From NCBI GenBank assembly GCA_003045865.1, contig PZPB01000006.1, forward strand, positions 12,511 through 72,634: a stretch of DNA of 60,124 nt. The letters run 5' to 3'. Source of the stretch: Bacteroidota bacterium (lineage in GTDB: Bacteria; Bacteroidota; Bacteroidia; Flavobacteriales; Schleiferiaceae). Positions 42,369 to 52,100 of the stretch are shown here, piece after piece; the stretch's first letter is position 1; every line of letters starts with the position of its first letter. Below the pieces are notes generated by a model. That model saw only the letters and a list, made by a program, of their open reading frames with translations. It did not search any database and was not told where the DNA came from. The position numbers and the translations under genes are program-made.

Positions 42369-42518
42369 TTTGTACTTTAAAACCTTAAACTGGTAGTTGT
42401 ACTTTTTAAAGATTTCTTGGCGATTTTTAGTGATGGATGGGCGTGAGGGTTCGTTGTTGATATAACGATAATTTTCTTCTTTCCGACTGTTTGCTTTTAA
42501 GTCTAAAAATTTAAACAT
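42354..42518 (-). CDS. Candidate 54-residue basic small protein
   Basis: An open frame of 54 codons starting ATG 42518 (MFKFLDLKANSRKEENYRYI ...) and ending TAG at 42354, overlapping the end of the E1 gene by 15 bases tail-to-tail. The product is basic and rich in Lys, Asn, Tyr and Arg, with no membrane segment. Upstream on the minus strand are TTG (42581-42579), 20 bases and TATATTGT (42558-42551), a poor -7 box. I recognise no family. It could be a real small gene because the frame fills an otherwise empty gap and uses normal codons, but chance is not excluded. Confidence 0.4.
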   Translation of the reverse strand: MFKFLDLKANSRKEENYRYINNEPSRPSITKNRQEIFKKYNYQFKVLKYKSVAS

Positions 42519-42649
42519 CTTTTCAATTGTCCCCCATTAATTAGATGGCTACAATATAGCTTTTGTGTTTGAAAAGTGCAAGTTCAACGCGTTATTTTTC
42601 AGTAAATTAGCTGTAAACTGCGTGTATATTGACTTTTGGCGTTGAGGTT

Positions 42650-42672
42650 TGTTAATAAATTGTTTATTAACA
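42650..42672. repeat. Perfect AT-rich inverted repeat
   Basis: TGTTAATAAA-TTG-TTTATTAACA: a 10-bp perfect stem with a 3-base loop. There is no T run after it, so it could be an operator or cruciform. No adjacent regulator gene is present. Confidence 0.6.
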
Positions 42673-42897
42673 GGCCTAAAATGGACCCTCACGGTAAACT
42701 AAAACTTGGCTGATTTGGAATATTTTCTTCATAAAAAGCTTCTTTTTATTTATCCCTTGCCTTCTTTTTAAACCTCTAACTTTAAATAAATTGAACAGAC
42801 TTTACTCTTAGATTCTCAAAGGCTTATGCTGCGACCCATAGCATTACACTTATTTTGTACCGAGGATTTGCACAAATTTGCCAAATATCGATGGTAT

Positions 42898-42931
42898 TTA
42901 AAAAAGAAAAGGGAGGCATTATGCCTCCCTT
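42898..42931 (-). terminator. Strong intrinsic terminator after the M28 peptidase gene
   Basis: Minus strand AAGGGAGGCA-TAA-TGCCTCCCTT, a perfect 10-bp stem, then TTCTTTTTT. It lies about 137 bases beyond the peptidase stop and would end the DUF819-peptidase transcript. Confidence 0.85.
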
Positions 42932-43067
42932 TATGTTTCAAACTAAATCAAAACAATTAACCAAACCTTAACCTGCTAGAATAACTAAGGCTAGGGACTT
43001 TGGTTCACGCTGACTAGTTATTTTTTTAAATTTTATGTTAAAACACTGATAATCAATGATAAAAATT

Positions 43068-44438
43068 TTAGTCGCAATTTAAACAGATATCATCGCGGTC
43101 TAATAAATACATTAAGGCAGTAAGTGCCGCCGAGCCCATCGTTAATTCACGCGCATTAACAGACTTGATATTGTCTAAAGCCGAATGATGCACCTCAAAA
43201 TAGCGATGTCCATCGGGACGTAAGCCAATTAGTACCTTATCGTCGCTGCCAAGTTGAGAGATATCGGCCCCCGAGCCGCCACGGGCAAATTGATAAATGC
43301 CGTAAGGCTCAAAATAGTCGCGGTAGTTTTTTACCGCTGCCACCATTTCTTTGCTAGATTGTATACTAAAGCCGCGTGGACTGAAGCCGCCGCCATCGCT
43401 TTCAATTGCTATTACATGCTGCAAGCTCTTTTCTTTACTCATCTTGGCGTAAGCCTTAGCACCACTTAAACCGAATTCTTCATTCATGTAGAATACTAAG
43501 CGTAAGGTGCGCTTATGTGCCAAACCGAGCTTTTGATAGAGGTATAAACTTTCTAAGGCATGCATAGAACCCGCGCCATCGTCATGCGCACCAGTGCCTA
43601 AATCCCATGAGTCGAAATGCCCCGAAACCAAGATCAGTTGCTCGGGCTTTTCGCTGCCTTTAAGATCAGCAATGAGGTTATAACTTTCTACGCTATCGTA
43701 CCACTGGCAAGCCATGTTTAGCTTTAGCTTTAAAGCAGGGTTTTTGGCCAGTTCGCGGCTAAGGAGTTCCGCGTGATAGGTGCTTAAGGCCGCGGCAGGA
43801 ATTTTTGTCACCCCATCTTCATAGCTCATGCTACCGGTATGCGGATACTTATTTACGCTGCTGCTGAGTGAACGAATCACTACCGCCGAAGCACCCCGTT
43901 TCGAGGCTTCAATGGCACCTGCCCAGCGCTGTTTAACTGCGTTTCCATAAGCATAGCCAGTAGAAATAAAGGTTGGGTCCATTGGGATGTTGTAAAAGGC
44001 AATTTTCCCTTTTAAATCCAAACTATCTAATTGATTGAAATTAGTGATTTCCACCAATTCACCTTCCAAACCGTCTTCGGGTGTAGCTACCGATCCGCCG
44101 AGAGCGCAAACCGCTAATTCTTCGCTTTTAATACCTTCTCTAACAATCCAGGCTTTCTCCTGCGGGCCGCGTTCCCACTTGGGCACTGTAACGGGCTGCA
44201 GCGAAGTTTCAAAGCCAAGGCTATCGATGATTTTTCGAAAGTGTAAAAGCGAGGCTGTGGCCTGATCAGATCCCGACAAACGAGGGCCCATAGAACATAG
44301 TTCTGCTAACCATTTATAACCTTGTTGCTCGCTTAGCGCGAGATTGTATATGGAACGAATGGTTTCGTTGGTGCTGTCCATCTGGGCTTGACCCGCCCAA
44401 GAAAGAAGGACAAAACAAGAGATAAGTAGTTTTTTCAC
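43068..44438 (-). CDS. Secreted M28 family zinc aminopeptidase
   Basis: Exported peptidase or carboxypeptidase of 456 residues with signal peptide (VKKLLISCFVLLSWAGQAQ, Val read as Met). It contains a PA-like insert (IPMDPTFISTGYAYG ... GASAVVIRSL) and the M28 zinc ligands: His and Asp in GHFDSWDLGTGAHDDGAG, Glu in MNEEFGLSG, Asp in AIESDGGG and His in EVHHSALDN. I start at GTG 44438: it opens the signal peptide and overlaps the DUF819 stop by four bases (GTGA). An upstream ATG at 44468 would overlap more. The two genes are therefore translationally coupled, which suggests peptide processing next to transport. Confidence 0.9.
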   Translation of the reverse strand: MKKLLISCFVLLSWAGQAQMDSTNETIRSIYNLALSEQQGYKWLAELCSMGPRLSGSDQATASLLHFRKIIDSLGFETSLQPVTVPKWERGPQEKAWIVREGIKSEELAVCALGGSVATPEDGLEGELVEITNFNQLDSLDLKGKIAFYNIPMDPTFISTGYAYGNAVKQRWAGAIEASKRGASAVVIRSLSSSVNKYPHTGSMSYEDGVTKIPAAALSTYHAELLSRELAKNPALKLKLNMACQWYDSVESYNLIADLKGSEKPEQLILVSGHFDSWDLGTGAHDDGAGSMHALESLYLYQKLGLAHKRTLRLVFYMNEEFGLSGAKAYAKMSKEKSLQHVIAIESDGGGFSPRGFSIQSSKEMVAAVKNYRDYFEPYGIYQFARGGSGADISQLGSDDKVLIGLRPDGHRYFEVHHSALDNIKSVNARELTMGSAALTALMYLLDRDDICLNCD

Positions 44439-45844
44439 GAACTCGCTAATTGCATTAATAATCCACAAAGGTAGGCGCCGTAAGTTCCTAGAGCATAGCC
44501 TAATACCGCTAGTAATACACCTACAGGAGCAAGACTAGGATGAAAGGCTGCGGCCACAACAGGGGCAGAAGCTGCGCCGCCAATATTGGCTTTACTACCA
44601 ACTGCTAAAAAGAAGAAAGGCGCTTTGATAAGCTTGCCGATAAGGAGTAATAGCCCTACGTGGAAAGCCATCCAAGTGAGACCTACCAAGAAGAGTCCGG
44701 GGTTTTCGAAGATGCCCAGAATATTCATTTTCATGCCAATGGTAACCACAAGAATGTAGATGAAAACGCTGCCTACTTTAGATGCACCGGCGCCTTCGTA
44801 GTTGCGGGCTTTGCTAAAAGATAGACCAATACCTAGGGTGGTGGCTAAAACGATTAGCCAGAAAAAGCCAGAACCTAAACTGAAACGTTCGGCTAAATAG
44901 GGGGCGTTTTCGGAAATAAAAGGAGCGATAATATCAGCCAGTAAATGGGCCAAACCCGTTCCGCCGAAAGCGATACCTAAAATAACCATTAAGTCGGTAA
45001 AAGAGGGGATACGCGCTATTTTAGAACTGAATTCTTGCATGTGGTTTTTTAAGGTTTCCACGGCAGAAGAATCCGCTTTAAAATATTTATCAATGCGGTC
45101 GGCTTTACCTACTCCTAGCAGTAAAAAAGCCATCCAAATTTCGGCTACAATAATATCGACCGTAATCATTACCGAGTAAATTTTACCGGAAATTAAATTG
45201 TCATCGCCCGAAAAGATTTCAAACATGGCCGCCTGGTTGGCACCTCCACCAATCCAAGAACCTGCAATGGTGGTCATACCGCGCCAAACTTCATCCGTAC
45301 CGGCACCCACTACTTCGGGGGCAATGGCGCTGAAGATTAAAATAGCGAGTGGTCCACCCAAAATTACTCCTACCGTTCCGGTAAAGAACATGATCAAGGC
45401 TTTTGGTCCTAAGCGAAAAACCTCTTTCAGGTTAATACTTAAAGTGAGGAGAATTAAACTAGCCGGCAATAAATAGCGCGAAGCCACAAAATAAAGCTGC
45501 GACTTGCCCATAAAGGGTTTCAGTAGGGCGCTCGGAACTTCCTGATTGATTGCATAATTCTTAAAATCCTTAAAACTGCTCATTCCTTCAAGGCTATAGC
45601 CTTCTTGAATAAGAAAGGCTTTGGCTGCTTCTAAATCGATCCAATGCGGCGAAATAATATTAAAGGTGCTAAAAAGCGAAGGGAGAAAATAACAAAGTAA
45701 AAGGGCGGGAATGATTTTAAAAAACTTCGAAAAACGAGGATTTTCACTTGTTTTAAAGATGAGCAGCAGCAAGGCCATTAGAATGCCGAAAACCACTGCG
45801 TCGTTAGTAATTAAGGGAATATCCGATACAACTTCTTCCATCAT
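44435..45844 (-). CDS. DUF819 family membrane protein
   Basis: A 469-residue integral membrane protein with about 11-12 predicted helices. It shows repeated Gly-rich motifs (GSWIGGGANQAAMFEIF and GSKANIGGAASAPVVAAAFHPSL) typical of DUF819/YjcL-like proteins, which are transporter-like. Substrate unknown. It is cotranscribed with the M28 peptidase, so uptake of small peptides or amino acids released by that enzyme is a reasonable guess. TACATTTG lies 17 bases upstream of the start. Confidence 0.85.
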   Translation of the reverse strand: MMEEVVSDIPLITNDAVVFGILMALLLLIFKTSENPRFSKFFKIIPALLLCYFLPSLFSTFNIISPHWIDLEAAKAFLIQEGYSLEGMSSFKDFKNYAINQEVPSALLKPFMGKSQLYFVASRYLLPASLILLTLSINLKEVFRLGPKALIMFFTGTVGVILGGPLAILIFSAIAPEVVGAGTDEVWRGMTTIAGSWIGGGANQAAMFEIFSGDDNLISGKIYSVMITVDIIVAEIWMAFLLLGVGKADRIDKYFKADSSAVETLKNHMQEFSSKIARIPSFTDLMVILGIAFGGTGLAHLLADIIAPFISENAPYLAERFSLGSGFFWLIVLATTLGIGLSFSKARNYEGAGASKVGSVFIYILVVTIGMKMNILGIFENPGLFLVGLTWMAFHVGLLLLIGKLIKAPFFFLAVGSKANIGGAASAPVVAAAFHPSLAPVGVLLAVLGYALGTYGAYLCGLLMQLASS

Positions 45845-45860
45845 AAATTTTTTAGGCGCT

Positions 45861-45868
45861 CAAATGTA
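45861..45868 (-). promoter_or_regulatory. -7 box of the DUF819-peptidase operon
   Basis: TACATTTG on the minus strand fits TAnnTTTG; the nearest TTG is 25 bases further up, longer than usual. Confidence 0.5.
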
Positions 45869-45907
45869 AGGATTGATTACGAAGGGAAGTAAACAAGAGG
45901 GAAATTG

Positions 45908-48292
45908 CTAGTCTTTTTGCTCCTTCAGCTTTGTTCCCTCTTTTTTAGGGCCATCATTAGCATTGGGAGTTTTAGCTTTTTTAGGACGCCTTCTTGCTGG
46001 TTTCTTCTTCTGGGCCTCGCCTGTAGGTTTATCTGGAGTAGCCGCCGTTATATTTTCGGCAGGCTTTTTAGTTTCAGCTTTGCTTTCGGCAGATGCGTTT
46101 TTAGGAGCAGCTTCTTTAGGCGAAGAATCTTGCGGTGCCTTATTTTTAAAAGTCTTATTCCTTTGCCTTTTCTTGGGTTTATCGCCAATAGGGGCATCGG
46201 CCCGCACAAATTTTTCTCGCTCCAAACTAGCGCGGAGATTTCCTCCGACTGCCACAATAAACTTGCTGCCCTTTTGCTCAATGAGGGTGCCGACAATGCC
46301 CGAATCGATAATTTTTACCTGACTACCAATAGCAATGGTTTCGCTGGTGTATTTGTCGATGTTTTTATGACGAACCGCCAGTTTCTTTTGCAGATCGCTT
46401 GATTCTTCTTTTTGCACTTCACCAGAACGCTGGTTGAGCATGGCGATAAAACGCGCAATCACCTCTTTTTTATCCTTCTGAGTTTTCTGATCCATCCAAC
46501 TATCGATCAGCTTTTGGAAGCGCTGCCCCCAATACATCATGCGGTCGCCTTCTTCGTTAATGCGACTTTGCTTGTTAAGCTTTTCTTCTAGCTTGGTGAT
46601 TTTCACTTGTTGATCGGCCTGCATATCCCTTAGCTTGCGCAATTCAACTTCCTGCTCTTTACGCGTTTTTTCAATGCTTACTTTATCTTCCTGAATCTGC
46701 ACTAAAAGGCGGTCGACCTCTAAAGTATTTTGCTTAATTCTGCCGCGAGCGGCCTCAATAATATGCTTGGCAATACCGCTGCGCTGTGCCACTTCAAAGG
46801 TGTAGGAGGAACCAGGCTGACCAATAATTAATTCGTAGCGCGGGCTAAAGGTTTCTCTTTCAAAGAGCATAGCACCGTTTACAATACCTTCTGTTTCGGC
46901 GGCTAAAGCTTTAATGGAATTGAAGTGCGTAGTAAGAATGCCGAAGCTTTTAAAACCATTTAACTTTTCCAGAAATACCTGCGCTAAGGCAGATCCTAAT
47001 TCGGGGTCGGAGCCCGAACCAAATTCATCGATTAAAAGTAAACTTTCTTCATCGGCGTGACGAAGAAAATGCTCCATTTTCTGTAATTTGGAGCTATAGG
47101 TACTTAATTCATTTTCAATACTTTGAGCGTCGCCAATATCGCCTAGTAATTGCTCAAACAGGCATATCTCACTTTCGGGATGTACCGGAACAGGCAGGCC
47201 ACTTTGCAACATAATTTGCAATAGCCCCACCGTTTTTAGGGAGAGCGATTTACCGCCCGCATTAGGTCCACTAATAACCAGCATGCGCTGTTGCGGATGA
47301 AGCTCTAAGTTAAGCGCAACCGTTTCTTTTTCCTTAAGGGCATTATAATGCCGCAGTACCGGATTGTAGGCATCGCGCAGTATTATGCGCTTTTCGCGGG
47401 ATATGTAAGGAACACAAGCTTTCTCTCGGTACGAAAAGTAGGCCTTGGAACGATGAAAGTCCAAGTGCACCATTTGGTTTTCGATTTCTTCTAAATGCTC
47501 GCGGTAGGGAGCGAGAATGCTACTTAACTCGCGTAAGATGCGCTTGATTTCTTCTTGCTCGTCTTCGATTAACTCCGAAATCTCATTGTTAATTTCTACT
47601 GTTTCACCTGGCTCAATAAAGGTAATGCTATGTTTATGGGAGGAGCCATGTTGAATTCCTTGCACTTGTCCCTTGTAGGCCGATTGAATAGCGAGTACTC
47701 TTCTACTTTCCGAAACACTTTCGTCGAAATCGGCGAGGATACCCTTATCTCTCATTTTTTTGAGCGCTCTTTGGAAAATCCTTTCTGCGGAAGCGCGTTT
47801 TTTAACCAGGTCGCGTCTAATTTTCTGCAATTCTGCGGAAGCATTCGAACGGACTTGCGCACGCTCGTCAATTACTCGGTCTATTTCGTCAATTACCGTT
47901 TTTTCAGAAAAGAGTAATTCTAGGTTTCGCCACAAGCTCGGCAGGCGGTCTTTTTTACTTTCTATGTAGCGTCGAATATCGCGGTAATTAATGGCTAAGC
48001 TGCGGATTTCGGCATATTGCTCTTCGCGCAAAGCGTGTCCTTTGATGGAAATTCGCGAAAGAAAAGAGCCTAGAGTAGGGTGCTCGGCATTAGGAAAATT
48101 CTCTTCGCTTAAAAGCAGACTTAAAATTTGATCGGTCTCTTTCAAAGTCTTGCGCAATGCCGATAAATCACCGATTGGCTGCAGCTCCAAAGCTATTTCT
48201 TTGGCGCGTGCGCTAAAGCAAAGTTTGGCTATTTGATTGCGAATAAATTGAAAATCGAGGGCCTCGGCCAAGTCGCTGGGATAGAGCTGCAA
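45908..48292 (-). CDS. mutS2: MutS2-like DNA-binding ATPase with a basic tail
   Basis: MutS2 proteins bind branched or ribosome-associated nucleic acid structures and, in other bacteria, carry a nuclease-like Smr domain. This 794-residue protein has the MutS core ATPase: Walker A GPNAGGKS (~346), Walker B LLLIDEFGSGSDPELGSA (~430), and a long coiled coil (~520-610). A KOW-like beta segment (SQVKIIDSGIVGTLIEQKGSKFIVAVG) follows. At the end, where Smr is expected, there is instead a disordered Lys/Ala/Pro-rich tail of about 110 residues from ~685 on. I see no Smr LDLHG-type motif. The tail is the oddity; the gene is otherwise intact. Confidence 0.9.
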   Translation of the reverse strand: MQLYPSDLAEALDFQFIRNQIAKLCFSARAKEIALELQPIGDLSALRKTLKETDQILSLLLSEENFPNAEHPTLGSFLSRISIKGHALREEQYAEIRSLAINYRDIRRYIESKKDRLPSLWRNLELLFSEKTVIDEIDRVIDERAQVRSNASAELQKIRRDLVKKRASAERIFQRALKKMRDKGILADFDESVSESRRVLAIQSAYKGQVQGIQHGSSHKHSITFIEPGETVEINNEISELIEDEQEEIKRILRELSSILAPYREHLEEIENQMVHLDFHRSKAYFSYREKACVPYISREKRIILRDAYNPVLRHYNALKEKETVALNLELHPQQRMLVISGPNAGGKSLSLKTVGLLQIMLQSGLPVPVHPESEICLFEQLLGDIGDAQSIENELSTYSSKLQKMEHFLRHADEESLLLIDEFGSGSDPELGSALAQVFLEKLNGFKSFGILTTHFNSIKALAAETEGIVNGAMLFERETFSPRYELIIGQPGSSYTFEVAQRSGIAKHIIEAARGRIKQNTLEVDRLLVQIQEDKVSIEKTRKEQEVELRKLRDMQADQQVKITKLEEKLNKQSRINEEGDRMMYWGQRFQKLIDSWMDQKTQKDKKEVIARFIAMLNQRSGEVQKEESSDLQKKLAVRHKNIDKYTSETIAIGSQVKIIDSGIVGTLIEQKGSKFIVAVGGNLRASLEREKFVRADAPIGDKPKKRQRNKTFKNKAPQDSSPKEAAPKNASAESKAETKKPAENITAATPDKPTGEAQKKKPARRRPKKAKTPNANDGPKKEGTKLKEQKD

Positions 48293-48395
48293 GAGAAATT
48301 ATTTTTTGCAAAGTAAAGGGAAAGGATAAAACAAGTGATCGAATTTATTGATCGATGATTCGATTTCGTAGTTTTAAAGTTTAAACAATGAAACT

Positions 48396-48821
48396 ATGAA
48401 TATAAAACCTACCAAGAGAGAGTATATTGGAGATGAAGTAACCATTATATGGCAAGCGCATAAATGTATTCATAGCGAAAAGTGCTGGCGTAGTTTGGGT
48501 GAAGTATTCCGCTATGGGCAAAAGCCCTGGGTAGATCCTAATGGTGCCAGCGGTGAAGGGATTCGTAAACAAATCGATCAATGCCCTTCGGCTGCCTTAA
48601 GCTATGTAGGCCAAGAAAAGGCAGAGCTTGTTTCAGAAGGCGACCTCAACGCGACTCTCGTTCCTAATGGTCCCATTATCGTAAAAGGAGCCATTAAATT
48701 TACCCACCCCGATGGCAGTAGTAGCATTGAAGAAAACCCCGTGCTTTGTCGTTGCGGCGCTTCGGGTAAAAAACCGTTTTGCGATGGTAGCCATAAAAAA
48801 ATAGGATTTGAGGCTTCTTAG
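48396..48821 (+). CDS. CDGSH plus divergent Fer4 iron-sulfur protein
   Basis: A 141-residue two-cluster protein. The N-terminal half matches the short divergent 4Fe-4S type (KCIHSEKC near residues 23-30 and QCPSAAL near 61-67). The C-terminal half is a CDGSH zinc-finger-like domain with Cys-x-Cys-x8-Cys-Asp-Gly-Ser-His, CRCGASGKKPFCDGSH, which binds a [2Fe-2S] cluster through three Cys and one His. Probably an electron-transfer or iron-sulfur/redox sensor protein in the cytoplasm; no partner is evident. It diverges from mutS2 with a 103-base gap. Confidence 0.88.
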   Translation: MNIKPTKREYIGDEVTIIWQAHKCIHSEKCWRSLGEVFRYGQKPWVDPNGASGEGIRKQIDQCPSAALSYVGQEKAELVSEGDLNATLVPNGPIIVKGAIKFTHPDGSSSIEENPVLCRCGASGKKPFCDGSHKKIGFEAS

Positions 48822-49159
48822 GGTCTTAGCTAAGTAGAAATTTTGCGCTATTAATTTTTTGGTTTTTAAGATTAATTTCTAAATTCTATTCGGATTAATT
48901 TTTATCCAATTTTCAGGGGTTAATTATTTTGAAAAAAGGGCAGATAATTAGTCCTTCAATAGTGGCTTGTCGCTCAGGAAGATGAGGTAATGATTAGCAG
49001 CAGCTGACTATCATAAGCCTTTTATGATGAAGTTTTGAAGCCTAAATGCAGACTTTTTCCGCTTAAAATTTTACTGATATTTTATGGTAAGATAGATAGA
49101 AGCTTTATTCTTTAAGCTTTTTCTTAGTTTTGCTTTAATATTAAATTTATTTTCATTCT
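48822..49159. other. Intergenic with T9SS gene promoter
   Basis: No gene is seen. The stretch contains an imperfect TCATAA/TTATGA hairpin near 49010 and, toward the right, TAGTTTTG (49125-49132) fitting the -7 consensus for the following gene. The last 20 bases carry TTTATTTTCATT directly before the start codon, shared with 20089. Confidence 0.5.
49125..49132 (+). promoter_or_regulatory. -7 box of the second T9SS gene
   Basis: TAGTTTTG fits TAnnTTTG, 27 bases before the ATG; no clear TTG -33 element. Confidence 0.45.
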
Positions 49160-52100
49160 ATGACTCTGCAAAAATTACTCACCTATGGGTTGCTTTTGTT
49201 GGCAACAGTTACCACTTATGGTCAGTGCCCACCGCAAAGCCTACCCTTCACTGAAAACTTTAATAGCAGTGTCGGCTGCTTTACCATTACCGACGGCGGA
49301 ACGACGACCGATACTTGGGTACAAGCGGCATCAGGTGCAGGAACTGCCGGTGGCGATATCGATGGTACTGGTTTTATGGAAGTCGATAGCGATGCCGCAG
49401 GAAGTGGCAATACGCTAGACGAAACTTTAAGCTCTCCTTATATTGACGCTGGAAATGTTACGGGAACTCTTTTCCTTGAATTTGATCATTTTTTCCGCTC
49501 TTTAAACGCTAATGACAGTGTTTGGGTTGAAGTTTGGGATAGCATTGCTTGGCAAAGGGTTTACAGTACTAATAGTACGGTGGGTGCTTTTGGTTCCCCA
49601 GATCAGCAGCAAATCGATATTACCGCTTATGCTAATGACAGCCTACAAGTTCGTTTTCGTTATGTAGACAATGGTTCTTGGGCTTGGTACTGGTTAGTGG
49701 ATAACTTTAAAGTGGAATCCGTTTTATGTCCAAACCCCGCGGCGGTCACGGTTAGCGCTAACTCTGCTACTAGCATCACCGTAAATTTAAGCACCCTTGC
49801 TGATACCATTGCCTTTGAATGGGGCCCAGTAGGCTTCACGCAAGGAACTGGTTGTGCCGGAATAAAGGCGACTATGGGTAGTTTGAATGTAGCTTTAAGC
49901 AATGCTGATGCGGGCACTTGTGTAAACCCAATCGGTCCTGGTACCTGCTATGATATATATATTGCGAATGCTTGTCCCGGTGGCGGCTATTCAGGCTATT
50001 CGGGTCCTTATACCTTTTGTACACCTTGTGCTACAGTAAACTTACCCTATTCCAATAATTTTAATGCTGGCCTTGGCTGTTTCACTGTTGTAGATGGGGG
50101 AACAAGTCCAGATACTTGGCGCGCTGCACCAGCTGGTGGCGGCAGTAGCGGCGGTGATCTAGATGGCAGCGCCCACATCGAAGTGGATAGCGACGATGCC
50201 GGTTCGGGTGAAACCTTAGTGGAAACTCTCTTCTCACCTATTATGGATGCATCTGGTGTTACCGGATCTTTAATTTTAGAGTTTGATCAATACTATCGCA
50301 ATGGTGGTTCAGATGCGATAGATGTTGAAGTTTTTGACGGTACTAATTGGATTAATATATATAATTCGGGCAGCTCCGTTGGCGGTTTTAGTAATCCAGA
50401 TCATCAGTATATTGATATTAGTGCCTATGCTAATGCTTCCCTGCAAGTGCGATTTGTGTACGACGATAATGGTGTTTGGGCTTGGTATTGGTTGCTCGAT
50501 AATTTTAGCCTTCAAGAAGTGTTATGCAGCCCTTCAAGTAGTTTTACCGCTAACTATGTAGGCAGCGATAGTGTTAATTTAGGCTGGACCATTGGTACAG
50601 CTACGGGGCAAGCTATTGAATATGGTCCCGCAGGCTTTAGTCTAGGAGCAGGAACCCGCATAAATGCTAGTTCTCCTTTGGGAATTAGCGGTTTAAACCC
50701 AAATACTAATTATGAATTTTATCTTTTAGATAGTTGCGGATCTACCGTGAGTGATACCTTAGGCCCACTTAGTGCTACAACCGCTTGTTTAGCCGTGAAC
50801 TTGCCCTACAGCGAAGATTTCGATAATGGCCAAGGCTGTTTTACCGTTACGGATGGCGGTACCTCAACCGATACTTGGGTGCATGCCCCAATAGGAGGTT
50901 TAACGAGTGGTGGTGACCTTGATGGCACTCCTTTTATGGAAGTGGATAGCGATGCCGCGGGAAGTAGCGAAACCTTGGTGGAAACTTTAAATTCACCTAT
51001 CATGGATGCCAGCTCCTATATGACTGCGGGATCTTTGAGTTTAATCTTCGATCAATATTACAATCATCTTGGTGCTGGTTCGGCATCGGTGGAAGTATTT
51101 GATGGAAGTGCTTGGACACAAGTAGCTTCTTTTACTAGTGATCAGGGAGCGTTTAGTGCTCCCGACTCACAGAATATAGATATTACCCCCTATGCCAACG
51201 CAAATCTGCAGGTACGTTTTGTATACGATGATGGCGGCTCTTGGGCTTGGTACTGGTTAATTGATAATTTTAAAGTTGAAGGTCAGCCTTGTGGCGCGGT
51301 TTCAAATATTGATACCAATAGCGTAGGCACTAATAATGTAGATTTCAACTGGACCTCCGCCAATGGTAGTCTTTGGAATATCAATTGGGGGCCAGCAGGA
51401 TTCCGCCAAGGAACGGGTGTAACGGGCAGTTACGTTCGTGGCGTAAGCGCTGCCAATTATAATCTTACCGGTTTACAAGCCGGAACCTGTTATGATCTTT
51501 ATGTGCAAGATACCTGTGCTGGGATTGGCAACGGCGACTGGTTTGGACCTTATACCGTTTGTACCGATGTTAGCTGTTTCGATCCTACCAATTTAACTAT
51601 TGGCGCCATCACTTCTAGTTCCGCGAGTTTTAGTTGGGTAGGCTTTGCCAATAGCTTCCAATATTCGATTGTTAATACTCCCAGTGCTGCGCCAAGCTCA
51701 GGTACTTTAGGTATATCAAACAATTTAAATACTAACTTTTCTAGTTTAAGTTCAGCTAGCTCTTATTGCGTTTATGTGCGCTCTATCTGTGCCCCTGGCG
51801 ATACCAGTGCTTGGGCAGGACCACTTTGCTTTAACACGTCTTGCTTAACATACACCGCTCCTTTCTTAGAAGACTTCGAAGGGGCAAGCACAAGTTGCTG
51901 GCAAAATGATCTGGTAACAGGCAGTAAACTGTGGTCTATTGGCGTTGGTTCAAGTGGCGGAACTATTACCACGCCTTATGCCGGGTCGCAAAATGCTGTT
52001 TTTACTAGTAGTAGTGGCGGCCCGCATGTTACGCGTTTTGTTACGCCTGTAATTGATGCAAGTGCTTTAAGTTCTACAGAATTAAGTTTTTGGTATGGAC

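Larger units (their letters stand above)
42519..43067. other. AT-rich intergenic stretch with two palindromes
   Basis: No other gene was seen. The stretch holds an A/T-rich perfect palindrome (42650-42672) and a strong terminator hairpin (42909-42931, minus strand). The part between them (~42680-42900) is unexplained; a small RNA ending at the terminator would have to run leftward. Confidence 0.5.

Noticed and set aside
43254-43469. Plus-strand frame inside the M28 peptidase gene
   Set aside because: Lies wholly inside a well-supported gene with all zinc ligands; no independent evidence.
45905-46402. Plus-strand frames opposite the mutS2 tail
   Set aside because: Phe/Arg-rich mirror of Lys/Ala-rich codons; no start context and no hydrophobic pattern like a real membrane protein.
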